The notes below the pieces were generated by a model. The model searched no databases. It saw nothing but the letters and a program-made list of their open reading frames with translations, and was not told the DNA's origin. The position numbers and the translations under genes were made by a program. DNA of 64,000 bases. It comes from an uncultured Methanomassiliicoccus sp. Its GTDB lineage: Archaea > Thermoplasmatota > Thermoplasmata > Methanomassiliicoccales > Methanomassiliicoccaceae. This document shows positions 8,270 through 17,647 of the stretch, in pieces; position 1 is the first letter of the stretch, and the number at the start of each line of letters is the position of its first letter. Location of the stretch: contig CAJKRY010000001.1 in assembly GCA_905202485.1 (NCBI GenBank), positions 248,001 to 312,000 of the forward strand, in the 5' to 3' direction.

Positions 8270-10270
8270 ATGCCATCTAAGACGACGACTACAAAAACAA
8301 TGAAAAGTCAAAAAGACATTTCAGTTTCAGAATTCTTTGAAAAAAACAGACAGATTCTTGGTTTTGATTCTCCTGTAAAGTCACTACTGATGGGAGTTAA
8401 GGAAGCTGTTGATAACTCCCTGGATGCTTGTGAAGAAGCAAGAATTCTTCCCGATATACTTGTAGAGATATCAAAAGTGGATCAAAAAGAATACAAGGTA
8501 ATTATTGAAGATAATGGACCTGGTATACCTTCTGCAGCCATGCCTAATGTATTTGGAAGATTGCTGCATGGTTCAAGATTTCACGCTGTAAGACAATCAA
8601 GGGGGCAGCAAGGTATCGGTATTTCCGCAACGGTTATGTGTGCGCAGATAACAACTGGGAAACCTGCAACTGCCAGATCAAAAGTAAAGAGTGCTGAAGC
8701 AGCCAAAGAAATTGACATTATCATTGATACTAAAAAAAATACTCCAGTGATCTTAAGAGAAGAATATATCCCATGGAATGAGAAGAGTTCTGGAACTCGC
8801 ATTACATTTTACATGAGTGGAAGGTACATCACTGGAAAACAATCCATTTATGAGTACCTAAGACAAACTGCAATCGTCAATCCTCACGCATCACTTACAT
8901 TCATCGATCCTGAAGGACATAAGTACATTTTTGAAAGAGCAACGGATGAGCTGCCTCCTCAATCAAAGGAGATTAAGCCTCATCCGGATGGAATAGAGCT
9001 TGGAACGTTAATGAATATGGTAAATGCCACTTCTGAAAAAAGTCTGATAAAGTTCCTTCAGAATGATTTCAGCAGAATATCTGAACGTGTTGCTAAAGAG
9101 ATCTGCGCTGCGGCCAATATACCAGAGACAACAAGATTATCAACAATGGATCTTGAAAAATGCAAACAACTGCAGGACGGCATCGGCAAAGTAAAGATTA
9201 TGGCGCCACAGTCAGACTGCCTTTCACCAATTGGCGAGAACTTAATAAGAAAAGGTCTGAAACACGTTCTTTCAGATATTAAACCAGAATATTATGCACC
9301 GCCCATTACTAGGGATCCTAAATCACATTCAGGAAATCCATTCTTAGTTGAAGTGGGAATTGTATACGGAGGCGGACTGCCGTCAGATCAGCAGGTACAG
9401 ATTTTGAGATTTGCCAACAGAGTCCCTCTGCTTTACCAGCAGGGTGCATGTGCAATCACTAAAGCGATTGAATCAACAGACTGGAGAAGATATGGACTTG
9501 AACAACGCGGCGGAACCGGCATACCATACGGCCCGGCAATAATTCTTGTGCATGTCGCATCCACTAAGATACCATTCACATCAGAAGCTAAAGAAGCAGT
9601 TTCTTCAATACCACAGATACAGGAAGAAATAACTCTTGCGCTCAAAGCCTGCGGAAGAAGCTTGCGTACACACTTAAACAAAAAAGAAAGAAAGAAAAAA
9701 ACCAGAGCAAAGTTCGAGATCGTCCAGGTCATCATTCCGCTGATGGCAGAAAAAACTGCCAATGTTCTTGGTAAACCTATACCAGACCTAAGAGGGACTA
9801 TCACGAAGATTATGAATGTAGTGTGGATTGATGAATCAATAACATATGATAAGGGAAAACACCGTGCTAAAATAATAATATACAACTATACTCCAAAAAA
9901 TCAAAAATTCAAACTGCACACAGTGTTACCAAAAGAAGGAACGGGGCTTATTTCTTATTCATTAAATCCAACAGAAGTTAAAGATGATATAAAGGTAACA
10001 TGGGATTTACCGCGCATTGCATCTACAGAGATCTTTGAACTCAGCTTTGAATTAAACGGCCTTGATAAGGAAGCATATGAAGAAATGGACATCTATGTTT
10101 CAAACATTAACCCTGTAGATGTAATGGGTGCTGATCCATTGCCTGGAGACTGGGACCTCCAGGGAGTTAATTTCACAGAAGTAGATATCATTCCAGATGT
10201 GGAAACCAACGAAGAAGAAGATGAGGAACCCGACTACGATGAGACCGAGGAGGACTTATATGACGAATGA
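8270..10270 (+). CDS. top6B: DNA topoisomerase VI subunit B
   Basis: ATPase subunit of the archaeal type IIB topoisomerase, which relaxes and decatenates DNA. A 666-residue protein with a GHKL ATPase: N-box KEAVDNSLDACEEA, G1 DNGPGIP, G2 GQQGIGISA. It is followed by the H2TH insert and a transducer domain with RFANRVPLLYQQGACAIT. The C-terminus is a transducer-associated Ig-like region and an acidic tail (EEDEEPDYDETEEDLYDE). The ATG at MPSKTTTTK was chosen over an upstream TTG. It overlaps the start of top6A by 11 bases, so the two are translationally coupled. Confidence 0.96.
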   Translation: MPSKTTTTKTMKSQKDISVSEFFEKNRQILGFDSPVKSLLMGVKEAVDNSLDACEEARILPDILVEISKVDQKEYKVIIEDNGPGIPSAAMPNVFGRLLHGSRFHAVRQSRGQQGIGISATVMCAQITTGKPATARSKVKSAEAAKEIDIIIDTKKNTPVILREEYIPWNEKSSGTRITFYMSGRYITGKQSIYEYLRQTAIVNPHASLTFIDPEGHKYIFERATDELPPQSKEIKPHPDGIELGTLMNMVNATSEKSLIKFLQNDFSRISERVAKEICAAANIPETTRLSTMDLEKCKQLQDGIGKVKIMAPQSDCLSPIGENLIRKGLKHVLSDIKPEYYAPPITRDPKSHSGNPFLVEVGIVYGGGLPSDQQVQILRFANRVPLLYQQGACAITKAIESTDWRRYGLEQRGGTGIPYGPAIILVHVASTKIPFTSEAKEAVSSIPQIQEEITLALKACGRSLRTHLNKKERKKKTRAKFEIVQVIIPLMAEKTANVLGKPIPDLRGTITKIMNVVWIDESITYDKGKHRAKIIIYNYTPKNQKFKLHTVLPKEGTGLISYSLNPTEVKDDIKVTWDLPRIASTEIFELSFELNGLDKEAYEEMDIYVSNINPVDVMGADPLPGDWDLQGVNFTEVDIIPDVETNEEEDEEPDYDETEEDLYDE

Positions 10271-11360
10271 ACGTAACACTGAAGCGATAAAACGCCTTTA
10301 TTCCATATCTGAAGATATATATGATCAACTGGAAACTGGGAAGATTCCAAAGATGGTACTTCCTCTGAGAACAAAAGCTAATATCAAATTCGATAATCGT
10401 TCTCAGGTATGGAAATATGGAAGCATGAATGGTGTCAGAAGCGCAAAAAAAGTGAAGGGCGCTATGATGCTGCTGAGAACATCATATATGTTAGAGCTTA
10501 TTCAAAACATGATTGAAACTAATAAATCATCTACATTAAGAGAAGCATATTACATTTCAGAAGCATGGGGTAAAGCTAAATTCAACTCACAAGATGAATC
10601 TAATCTACTGGCAGAAGACTTAGAGATTGTTACTGACTGCCTCAGGGAAGATTTTAAGCTCAGACCAGAAGAAAATGGAGCACATATCATAGGTGATCTG
10701 AATATCGTTGAAACAGACAGAAAAGGAAAGAAGAAAGCACTGAACTGCAGAGATGATGTCGGTGACTCAGGATACGGCATTCCATACAATGTAGAAAAAG
10801 AAAAATTAGAATTGAAAAGTACCAGCGCCAAGTTTGTAATTGCAATCGAAACCGGTGGTATGTTTGATCGTCTTGTTGAGAATGGATTTGACGAGAAGAG
10901 TGATGGAATCTTAGTGCATCTCAAAGGACAGCCGGCACGTTCCACCAGGAGATTTATAAAGCGCTTAAATGACGAAATGGGCCTGCCGGTCATCGTCTTC
11001 ACCGATGGTGATCCGTGGTCCTTCAGAATATACGCATCTGTAGCATATGGTGCCATCAAAACAGCCCACTTATCTGAATATCTCGCAACTCCGTCTGCAG
11101 AATATATTGGCATAACCGCATCAGACATTGAAAACTATGATCTGCCAACTGATAAACTGTCTGATGTAGACATAAGAGCACTTAATGCAGAATTGAAAGA
11201 TCCAAGATTCCAGACATCATTCTGGAAAGGCGAGATAGAACTGATGCTGAAATTAAAGAAGAAAGCTGAACAGCAGGCTCTGGCTAAATATGGTCTGGAT
11301 TTCGTTACGGACACGTATCTTCCAGATAAGCTCAATGAATTTGGAATACTCAGAAATTAA
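10260..11360 (+). CDS. top6A: DNA topoisomerase VI subunit A
   Basis: DNA-cleaving subunit related to Spo11. A 366-residue protein. The winged-helix (CAP-like) domain holds STLREAYYISEAWG with the tandem Tyr97-Tyr98; by comparison with Spo11 the second is probably catalytic. The Toprim domain follows, with FVIAIETGGMFDRL (Glu) and VIVFTDGDPWSFRIYAS (DxD) for metal binding. MTNERNTEAI is chosen as start because it lies in the coupled overlap with top6B; the frame is open upstream only inside top6B. Confidence 0.96.
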   Translation: MTNERNTEAIKRLYSISEDIYDQLETGKIPKMVLPLRTKANIKFDNRSQVWKYGSMNGVRSAKKVKGAMMLLRTSYMLELIQNMIETNKSSTLREAYYISEAWGKAKFNSQDESNLLAEDLEIVTDCLREDFKLRPEENGAHIIGDLNIVETDRKGKKKALNCRDDVGDSGYGIPYNVEKEKLELKSTSAKFVIAIETGGMFDRLVENGFDEKSDGILVHLKGQPARSTRRFIKRLNDEMGLPVIVFTDGDPWSFRIYASVAYGAIKTAHLSEYLATPSAEYIGITASDIENYDLPTDKLSDVDIRALNAELKDPRFQTSFWKGEIELMLKLKKKAEQQALAKYGLDFVTDTYLPDKLNEFGILRN

Positions 11361-11376
11361 TTCTGAGCAAACCAAC

Positions 11377-11398
11377 TTTTTTAATTTTATTAAAAAAA
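11377..11398. terminator. Bidirectional T-rich terminator
   Basis: Between the convergent top6A and hypothetical gene stand T6 and TTTT on the plus strand and A7 (T7 on the minus strand). T runs are the usual archaeal intrinsic terminators. The minus-strand gene ends directly against the A run. Confidence 0.5.
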
Positions 11399-11956
11399 TT
11401 ACGATTCAAGGTTGGGAAAATCAAATCCCACCAGAATCGTTGCAAGTTTTGGATCATCTTCATACCCGTGGGTTGCTCTGATATACATATCAGAAGGCGG
11501 GGCTGGAGAACATGAAACGATATTCTCTGATCCTTCGAATTCATTCACTTCCGGGAAAGATACCGGCGGCATTACAAAACATTCTTTACCGCCGCCGTAG
11601 CGTTCAGGATACATAACGAATTCTTCTGAAAGCCATAAAATTGATTCTTTCACATTTGCAAGAAATTCTTCTTTAGCATTTGGAAGAACTTCCTCGCCGA
11701 GTATCAGATCATCAGAAACTAATTTCAATGTAGGTTCTGGCGGAGGACGGAAACGCTTGTCTTTGATGATGCATATAACATACTGCCTCTTCAGACACTC
11801 CTCCACACCGATGTTGGATACACGTATCCCAGCAGTAGCAGTAATGTTTTTTTCGATATCCAATATTTTTTCACGACATTCATCTTTTAAAGGGAAAACG
11901 TGGTGAGTGCCGTCCATTAATTTTATGCGGTCCACTATGTCTTGAAGCTTTACCAT
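11399..11956 (-). CDS. Hypothetical protein of unknown function
   Basis: A 185-residue soluble protein starting MVKLQDIVDRIKLMDGTHHV; I do not recognise the family. No signal peptide or membrane segment is visible. Notable stretches are a Pro-rich RFRPPPEPTLKL and the block PERYGGGKECFVMPPV; two or three Cys are spread out. The composition is normal for the window. A TATA-like GTTTATTTATAG lies about 20 bases upstream and a palindrome further upstream. It diverges from the FtsZ-like gene and converges on top6A. Confidence 0.65.
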   Translation of the reverse strand: MVKLQDIVDRIKLMDGTHHVFPLKDECREKILDIEKNITATAGIRVSNIGVEECLKRQYVICIIKDKRFRPPPEPTLKLVSDDLILGEEVLPNAKEEFLANVKESILWLSEEFVMYPERYGGGKECFVMPPVSFPEVNEFEGSENIVSCSPAPPSDMYIRATHGYEDDPKLATILVGFDFPNLES

Positions 11957-12008
11957 CGAGTTGAAATGAAAATGTCTATAAATAAACCTTATTACCTGAA
12001 AAGTAGTG

Positions 12009-12027
12009 ATTGGAGATATACTCCAAT
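12009..12027. repeat. Palindrome in the divergent intergenic region
   Basis: ATTGGAG-ATATA-CTCCAAT is a perfect 7-bp inverted repeat. It lies upstream of the likely TATA box of the hypothetical gene to its left, a position suited to an activator or to a regulator of both divergent genes. The rest of the roughly 230-base gap shows no gene. Confidence 0.35.
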
Positions 12028-12186
12028 ATAGCCAGATATTTCAAAATAATGTATCCATCCAAGTTAAAAGCTGTACTAATTTATTTTAAATCAACTGCAG
12101 AATAATCCAATTTGAGTATCATGATAAGTAAAAAATGAAATGAGCGCAAAGTAGAAGATTAGTTAAGGAATTATGGCTATCGGAAA

Positions 12187-13113
12187 GTGCTCATGGATCC
12201 AGAGATAATACCACTAGGATCGGGAAACATAAACCCCAGACCTCCGGTCAAAGCGATAGGCATAGGGGGAGCTGGGCATAACATACTTAGGGATTGTTTC
12301 CTTGACAAAGTGGCATTGTGCACATCCAGAGATGCATTCGTCGACCCGGCCCTTCCTGCATACAAGCTGGATGACAGTGATGTTCAATTTTTAAACTCAA
12401 TAACTCCTGAACTTATCGGAACTTTGAATCATGCTTCACTCGACAAGATATGCAGACTAATAGACGGCATAGAAATGGTGTCGGTATTTTCTGGTTTAGG
12501 AGGTGAGACTGGAAGCCGGATCACTCCGCTTACCTCGTATGCCTGTAAAAAGTCCACAGCCTTGGCAGTATCATCTGTGGCAATACCGTTTTCAGCAGAA
12601 GGACAGGCTAGAAAGAAACAGTCTGCAACTGCTCTGCCGACGATAGTAAAACACTCGCATATTACAATCTCATATCCAAACGACGGCCTGCTGAAGCTTG
12701 CACCTGATCTGCCGCTTCAATCTGCACTTAAAGTCATGAATTTCTTCATGACAAAACCCATATTGGATATGGCAGGCATAATTACAAAAGATGATGTTTC
12801 AATAATAAAAACAAATCTTAACAGGAGTCATATGAGAGTAGGAATAGGTCGCGGAGGCGGTACCTGGGGTGAAGAAGCAGCGATTCAGGAAGCATTAACA
12901 TCTCCGTGGTTTGATTTTGATTTATACAATGTGGAAAGAGCGCTTATGATCATATCAGCTCCGAAAGCTGATGAGTATACCTTCAAAAATGTAATGAAAT
13001 ATCTGAGTCCAAAGATACCGCATTCCAAGATTCTGTATTGGACTGTTCCTACGCAGGACGACAGTGCAGAATCAGAAGTCACGCTGCTGCTTGACTGCTC
13101 TAATCAACAGTGA
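12187..13113 (+). CDS. Divergent FtsZ/tubulin-family protein
   Basis: A 308-residue FtsZ-fold protein. KAIGIGGAGHNIL (residues 22-34) matches the first nucleotide-binding loop. FSGLGGETGSRITP (101-114) matches the GGGTGTG signature but has Glu and Arg replacing conserved small residues. IPFSAEGQARKKQSA and ISYPNDGLL match the later FtsZ core. The T7 catalytic loop is altered (GIITKDDVSII). The usual FtsZ C-terminal tail is missing. It may polymerise with changed nucleotide use or act as an accessory to a canonical FtsZ. GTG or the ATG two codons later may be the start. It overlaps dphB by 14 bases at its end. Confidence 0.8.
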   Translation: MLMDPEIIPLGSGNINPRPPVKAIGIGGAGHNILRDCFLDKVALCTSRDAFVDPALPAYKLDDSDVQFLNSITPELIGTLNHASLDKICRLIDGIEMVSVFSGLGGETGSRITPLTSYACKKSTALAVSSVAIPFSAEGQARKKQSATALPTIVKHSHITISYPNDGLLKLAPDLPLQSALKVMNFFMTKPILDMAGIITKDDVSIIKTNLNRSHMRVGIGRGGGTWGEEAAIQEALTSPWFDFDLYNVERALMIISAPKADEYTFKNVMKYLSPKIPHSKILYWTVPTQDDSAESEVTLLLDCSNQQ

Positions 13114-13894
13114 GAATTGATTTTGGTGCCCCGGCAAATGCACATAAGGACTCGGCTTCCATAAAATGCAGTTTCCCAGGCATAACCAGGCAATGAAGCG
13201 GCGAGCCGAGATCGGCATTCAGAATATCATTGGGGAATCCGGCAACCAGCTTTTGAGTCGAAGAGCCTATTCTCGCTCCTGCACAGAATAATGAGTTCTC
13301 GGTGATTAAATCCCTACCGAGTCTCTCTTCTGCATCCAGCAGCCACTGCATGGCGATGTTTGCCGTCATGTACCTGTTTTCATCAGCTTTGATATCTAGA
13401 AGGATCAGAGTATGAAGACCGCGCTCATGATTTTCCATAATGTTGTCATAGGGAGAAGCCGGCAGAAAACCTGGTTCAGGAAAAGGGATCGTCACTGCTC
13501 TTCCGAACTTATAGGGCTGAAGGCCGAAAGCCGCGGCACAGGCCGTAAAAATCGAAACTCCGTGTACAAGTTTTGTAGGAATTTTCTCCTTTTCAGCCCT
13601 CAGTCTTATGTCCACATGAGTTGTAGCAGACATCGGATCACCGGCAGTCACAAAGGATACTTTTCCATTCTTTGCTTCTTCTATAATGGCATCGTGCTCT
13701 TCAACATCTGATCTTTTTAAAACCGTGATTTCTTTGCCGATGAAGCTTTCCAAATCTTCAATGGAAGAGTCAATGAGCTTAGACGTGTAAAATTCTGCAA
13801 ATATTTTATCAGAAGTTCGCAGCGCTTCGAGTGCTTTTACGCTCATGTCTTCAGGCCTTGACATGCCTAAACCCACAAATATTATTTCGCCCAT
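13100..13894 (-). CDS. dphB: Diphthine synthase
   Basis: SAM-dependent methyltransferase that methylates the modified histidine of EF-2 in diphthamide synthesis. The 264-residue protein starts MGEIIFVGLGMSRPEDMSVK. It has the tetrapyrrole-methylase-like fold with FVTAGDPMSATTHVDIRLRA and HGVSIFTACAAAFGLQPYKF, as in archaeal DphB. Its substrate EF-2 is encoded in this window. It ends with TAG, uncommon here. Its start lies only nine bases from the start of the divergent trm5, so each promoter must lie inside the other gene or the starts differ. Confidence 0.95.
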   Translation of the reverse strand: MGEIIFVGLGMSRPEDMSVKALEALRTSDKIFAEFYTSKLIDSSIEDLESFIGKEITVLKRSDVEEHDAIIEEAKNGKVSFVTAGDPMSATTHVDIRLRAEKEKIPTKLVHGVSIFTACAAAFGLQPYKFGRAVTIPFPEPGFLPASPYDNIMENHERGLHTLILLDIKADENRYMTANIAMQWLLDAEERLGRDLITENSLFCAGARIGSSTQKLVAGFPNDILNADLGSPLHCLVMPGKLHFMEAESLCAFAGAPKSILTVD

Positions 13895-13903
13895 GATGCC
13901 ACC

Positions 13904-14935
13904 GTGCTAGCCACTTGTCTTAAAGTTCCTCGAGAGAAAGCGGAGTCCATACGCAAAAGACTTATAGAATCCGGTCTGCTGGATGTTTCATTCAGAATAA
14001 AAAGTCAAGGTGAATTTATACTAATACCTGTCGTTTCTAAAAATATAGATTGTGAATATGAAATTGTGGACGAAGAACTCCAGTCACAAGAAAAAGTAGA
14101 AACAGATTACAAAAATATTGTGGATATTCCGGCGGATCTGAAAGAACATCTGCCCGCATCATATGACATCATCGGAGAAGTCATCATAATCAAACTGGAT
14201 GACGAGCTTCAGGAATATAAAAAAGAAATCGGTGATGCTCTGCTGAAGGTCCATCCCAATATCCGCACAGTGGCTGAAGACCGCGGCGTAAAGGGAGAGC
14301 TGCGAGTAAGAGACTTGAATGTAATAGCCGGAGAGGATAAAACAGAAACAATGCATACGGAGCACGGCATAAGGTTGCTGCTGGACCCGGCATACGTGTA
14401 TTTCAATCCAAGACTGTCGACAGAACGCCACAGAATAGCATCGCTGGTAAAAGATGATGAGGTTGTAGTGGACATGTTTGCCGGCGTCGGACCTTTTTCA
14501 GTAATGATTGCCAAATATGCTAAGCCTAAAGTCATATTTTCAATGGATCTTAATCCGTATGCAATTGATTACATGAAAAAAAATATTGAGATAAATAAAG
14601 TAAAAAATATAATTACATTGGAGGGGGACTCCGGTGCGATGATTCATGATCTTCCGCCCGCTGACAGGATCATAATGAACCTGCCGCACTCAGCCCATGA
14701 ATTCTTTTATGATGCCCTCACATGTCTGAATCCAGGCGGAATTATTCATTTCTATACAATCTGCGAAAGAGACTGCGTAGACTCGGTGTTCATGAAACTC
14801 TCTATGCAGGCAAGAAGCATGGGATCCAAGATTGTCATTGACAGACTGGAAGAGCTTAAAACGTATTCACCGACAATGAGCGTTTACACTGCAGACATCA
14901 GATTTTCAGCGCTGGACCTTATCGAGGACTGGTGA
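13904..14935 (+). CDS. trm5: tRNA (guanine37-N1)-methyltransferase Trm5
   Basis: Makes m1G37 in tRNA, preventing frameshifts. A 343-residue protein: N-terminal region (KVPREKAESIRKRLIESGLL), a linker domain, and a Rossmann SAM domain with VVDMFAGVGPFSVMIAKYA. The motif IIMNLPHSAHEFF carries the NLPH signature of Trm5/TYW2-type enzymes. The start is GTG; no better start preserves the conserved N-terminus. Its 3' end overlaps the convergent Dcd-like gene by 30 bases. Confidence 0.93.
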   Translation: MLATCLKVPREKAESIRKRLIESGLLDVSFRIKSQGEFILIPVVSKNIDCEYEIVDEELQSQEKVETDYKNIVDIPADLKEHLPASYDIIGEVIIIKLDDELQEYKKEIGDALLKVHPNIRTVAEDRGVKGELRVRDLNVIAGEDKTETMHTEHGIRLLLDPAYVYFNPRLSTERHRIASLVKDDEVVVDMFAGVGPFSVMIAKYAKPKVIFSMDLNPYAIDYMKKNIEINKVKNIITLEGDSGAMIHDLPPADRIIMNLPHSAHEFFYDALTCLNPGGIIHFYTICERDCVDSVFMKLSMQARSMGSKIVIDRLEELKTYSPTMSVYTADIRFSALDLIEDW

Positions 14936-15406
14936 AAGAGTTATTCCCCTCTGCCCCTGATAATTTCCGCTTCTTTTTTCATATGAGATTAAAGCCGGAG
15001 AATGCAGGGTTTCAAAAACAATCTGTACAAATCTGTCTGAGATGGAGAGTTCAATTTCATTGTTAGATGTATTATAGCCCATAAATGTCAGGGTGCCTTT
15101 GAATCCAGCATCCACTTTTCCCAACCCGGCAAGTATTCCTTTTCTAATCCAAGAAGTTCTCAGCCATAATTGCGCCGAGATGTAATTCGGCAGTTCCACA
15201 TTTTCGATCGTAGAAACATAGAACATAGTTTTCGGGGGAATTCTCACCTTTCCCTCTGAAGCCTTTAATTCAGAATCAGGAATAGATATCTCAGCGATTC
15301 TCAAATCATATCCATTTGGGGTGAGAGACCCGTCATAAAAATCACTGATGTTTAAGATTCCATTTTGAATGCAAGACAGTATTTCATGGTCTGGCAGAAT
15401 GCACAT
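14906..15406 (-). CDS. dcd: dCTP deaminase/dUTPase family protein
   Basis: Trimeric pyrimidine nucleotide enzyme that keeps dUTP low or supplies dUMP. A 166-residue protein starting MCILPDHEIL. It keeps LTPNGYDLRI, RTSWIRKGI (Ser and Arg of the active site), KVDAGFKGTLTF and the C-terminal GQRGITLSP. In the usual LTLEL motif the catalytic Glu is replaced: the sequence here reads LTFMGYN. Deamination of dCTP may therefore be lost and dUTPase or another activity kept. A second ATG five codons upstream is possible. It converges on trm5. Confidence 0.85.
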   Translation of the reverse strand: MCILPDHEILSCIQNGILNISDFYDGSLTPNGYDLRIAEISIPDSELKASEGKVRIPPKTMFYVSTIENVELPNYISAQLWLRTSWIRKGILAGLGKVDAGFKGTLTFMGYNTSNNEIELSISDRFVQIVFETLHSPALISYEKRSGNYQGQRGITLSPVLDKVQR

Positions 15407-15473
15407 AATACCCCGATACATGTCTCAGATAAATATCTCCTTCGAGGATGGATAGAAATATCTGATATGCATT

Positions 15474-16562
15474 ATGGGTCTGAAACGTGGCGATATCGTG
15501 AGTATTGAAATCCACAAAGTTGAAAAAAGCAGAATCGACGAAGTCGACTTTGATAATTTAGTGTTCGGACATACTTTTTCCGATCATATGTTCCAGATGG
15601 AATATCGCGACAAGAAATGGAATTCTCCAGCGATTGTTCCTTTTGGAAAGATCGAAGTGTATCCGTCACTATCTAGCCTGCACTATGGACAAAGCATATT
15701 CGAAGGATTAAAGGCATTCCGTTCAGCAGACGGCGCTGTAAATATATTCAGGCTAGATAAGCACATTGCCAGAATGGAGAAGTCATGCAAGAGAATGTGC
15801 ATTCCGACTCTGGACAGTGAATTATTCAAAGAAGCAGTAACCACCTTAGTCGGCCTGGACAGGCAGTGGATACCTAAAGCAAGGGGATCTTCGTTATACA
15901 TACGACCATTCATATTCGCTTCAGAGAATTATATCGGAGTCAGAGTCTCAGAAAAATACGATTTCTACATACTGACCGGACCTGTTTCAACATATTTCAA
16001 GGAAGGACTGAGCCCTGTTAAACTTATGACTTCCGAAGGATATGTCAGAGCCGTCCGCGGCGGTCTCGGAGAGGCTAAGACAGCTGCAAATTATGCTGCA
16101 TCATTGCTGCCTGCAATGGAAGCTCAGAAAAGAGGCTTCTCACAGGTGCTGTGGTTAGACGCTCTGGAAGGAAAATATATCGACGAAGTCGGAACGATGA
16201 ATATTGCATTCGTCAAAGACGGTGTGTTAGTCACTCCGCCGCTTGAAGGTACAATCCTCCCGGGAGTTACACGTGACAGCGTAATTCAGATTGCAAAAGA
16301 TAAAGGCATGAAGGTTGAAGAAAGAAGAATTTCAATCGACGAAGTGATGGAATCTGTCAAAAACGGAAGCATGACTGAAATCTTCGGAACCGGCACCGCT
16401 GCCGTCATCTCGCCTGTCGGAGAAGTATATCACAACGGAGAAAGCGTAACCGTCAACGAATTCAAGACCGGCCCCGTTGCAAAAATGTTCTACGATGAAA
16501 TCACTGGAATCCAGTATGGAGAGAAAGAAGATAAATTCGGCTGGATAACAAAAATTCAGTAA
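15474..16562 (+). CDS. ilvE: Branched-chain amino acid aminotransferase
   Basis: PLP enzyme exchanging amino groups between Leu/Ile/Val and 2-oxoglutarate. A 362-residue fold-type IV transaminase. Marks are SLSSLHYGQSIFEGLKAFR, the catalytic Lys in GEAKTAANYAAS, DEVGTMNIAFV, and the phosphate-binding FGTGTAAVISPV. The long C-terminal YGEKEDKFGWITKI is typical of the longer IlvE group. It stands alone, divergent from the Dcd gene across about 50-65 bases that contain AGATA/TATCT repeats. Its partner in the pathway, ilvD, lies 35 kb away. Confidence 0.94.
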   Translation: MGLKRGDIVSIEIHKVEKSRIDEVDFDNLVFGHTFSDHMFQMEYRDKKWNSPAIVPFGKIEVYPSLSSLHYGQSIFEGLKAFRSADGAVNIFRLDKHIARMEKSCKRMCIPTLDSELFKEAVTTLVGLDRQWIPKARGSSLYIRPFIFASENYIGVRVSEKYDFYILTGPVSTYFKEGLSPVKLMTSEGYVRAVRGGLGEAKTAANYAASLLPAMEAQKRGFSQVLWLDALEGKYIDEVGTMNIAFVKDGVLVTPPLEGTILPGVTRDSVIQIAKDKGMKVEERRISIDEVMESVKNGSMTEIFGTGTAAVISPVGEVYHNGESVTVNEFKTGPVAKMFYDEITGIQYGEKEDKFGWITKIQ

Positions 16563-16610
16563 AAGCCACAAGGGCGAGAGTTGAAATAATCTTTGATGTA
16601 TGAGATTCTC

Positions 16611-17645
16611 ATGCGCGTTCTTAATCAGGAAGAACAAACTGGAGAAATCAAAGTCCTTATTGAGACTCTCGACGACCTGTGGCACCTATACAATATCATC
16701 AGCCTTGGTGATATTGTTATAGCCGTCACGTTCAGAAGAGATGAGGTAAAAGCTGATAAGATTCGTGCAGAACGTGCAGAAAAAAAGAGAATGGTTTTAG
16801 GAATCAGGGTTGAAAAAATAGAATTTCATGATTCTGAATCGAGACTCCGCATTCTGGGAGTGATCGAGGAAGGGCCGCAGGACATCGGTGCGCATCACAC
16901 ATTGATTTTAGGCGAAGGCGAGAGTCTTACAATCCGCAAAGAAGAATGGAGCCGGGTAGCTCTGGAGAGAATTGAAAGAGCAGTCAGCGATTCCAAAAAA
17001 CCAAAGATTTTATTTGTATCCATAGAAACCGATGAAGCATACATAGCCGCATCCAGGCAGTTCGGGGTTCAGGAAATAGCAACAATTAATGCCTCTTCAT
17101 CCGGCAAGATGTACGAACAGAAAGAATCCGGAGACTTTTACGGGGATGTGCTGGAAAAAATAAAAATGAGTTACGAACCGGGAACTCCGATTGTAATATT
17201 AGGACCTGGATTTGCGAAGGAAACACTGATGTCGCTGGGAAAAGCAAAAGAGCCGGAGATTTTTTCAAATGCGTATATCTACCACACGGGACAGGCGGGA
17301 AGCGCAGGAATTCAGGAACTAATGAAATCTGGAATGGGTTCAGAGGTCATAAAAGATTCAAGGATTTCTCTGGAAACAAAGCTTGTAGAAGAGGCACTTG
17401 AGAGAATTGCCAAAGACTACCTGGTTTCATACGGACCAGCTGAGGTAAAGCATGCTGCGGATATGAGCGCGATCGATACATTATTAGTTCTTGATTCAGA
17501 AATAAGAAAAAATAACGTAGAAGACGTTATGAATCAGGTTGAAGAAGCAAGAGGAAAAGTAGTGGTTGTGAGTGAAAATTTTGAAGCAGGCAAAAAGCTT
17601 GAATCCATCGGCGGGATTGCGGCTCTTTTGCGCTTCAATATCTAA
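16611..17645 (+). CDS. pelA: Pelota homologue, mRNA surveillance factor
   Basis: Recognises stalled ribosomes together with EF-1A, which in archaea replaces Hbs1. A 344-residue protein starting MRVLNQEEQTGEIKVLIETL. The N-terminal Sm-like domain contains LDDLWHLYNIISLGDIV. The middle eRF1-like domain begins ILFVSIETDEAYIA, and the C-terminal eRF1-like domain ends LESIGGIAALLRF. As expected for pelota it lacks the GGQ motif of release factors. Two earlier in-frame starts exist, but the MRVL start is the family norm. Lies 48 bases downstream of ilvE. Confidence 0.94.
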   Translation: MRVLNQEEQTGEIKVLIETLDDLWHLYNIISLGDIVIAVTFRRDEVKADKIRAERAEKKRMVLGIRVEKIEFHDSESRLRILGVIEEGPQDIGAHHTLILGEGESLTIRKEEWSRVALERIERAVSDSKKPKILFVSIETDEAYIAASRQFGVQEIATINASSSGKMYEQKESGDFYGDVLEKIKMSYEPGTPIVILGPGFAKETLMSLGKAKEPEIFSNAYIYHTGQAGSAGIQELMKSGMGSEVIKDSRISLETKLVEEALERIAKDYLVSYGPAEVKHAADMSAIDTLLVLDSEIRKNNVEDVMNQVEEARGKVVVVSENFEAGKKLESIGGIAALLRFNI

Positions 17646-17647
17646 GG

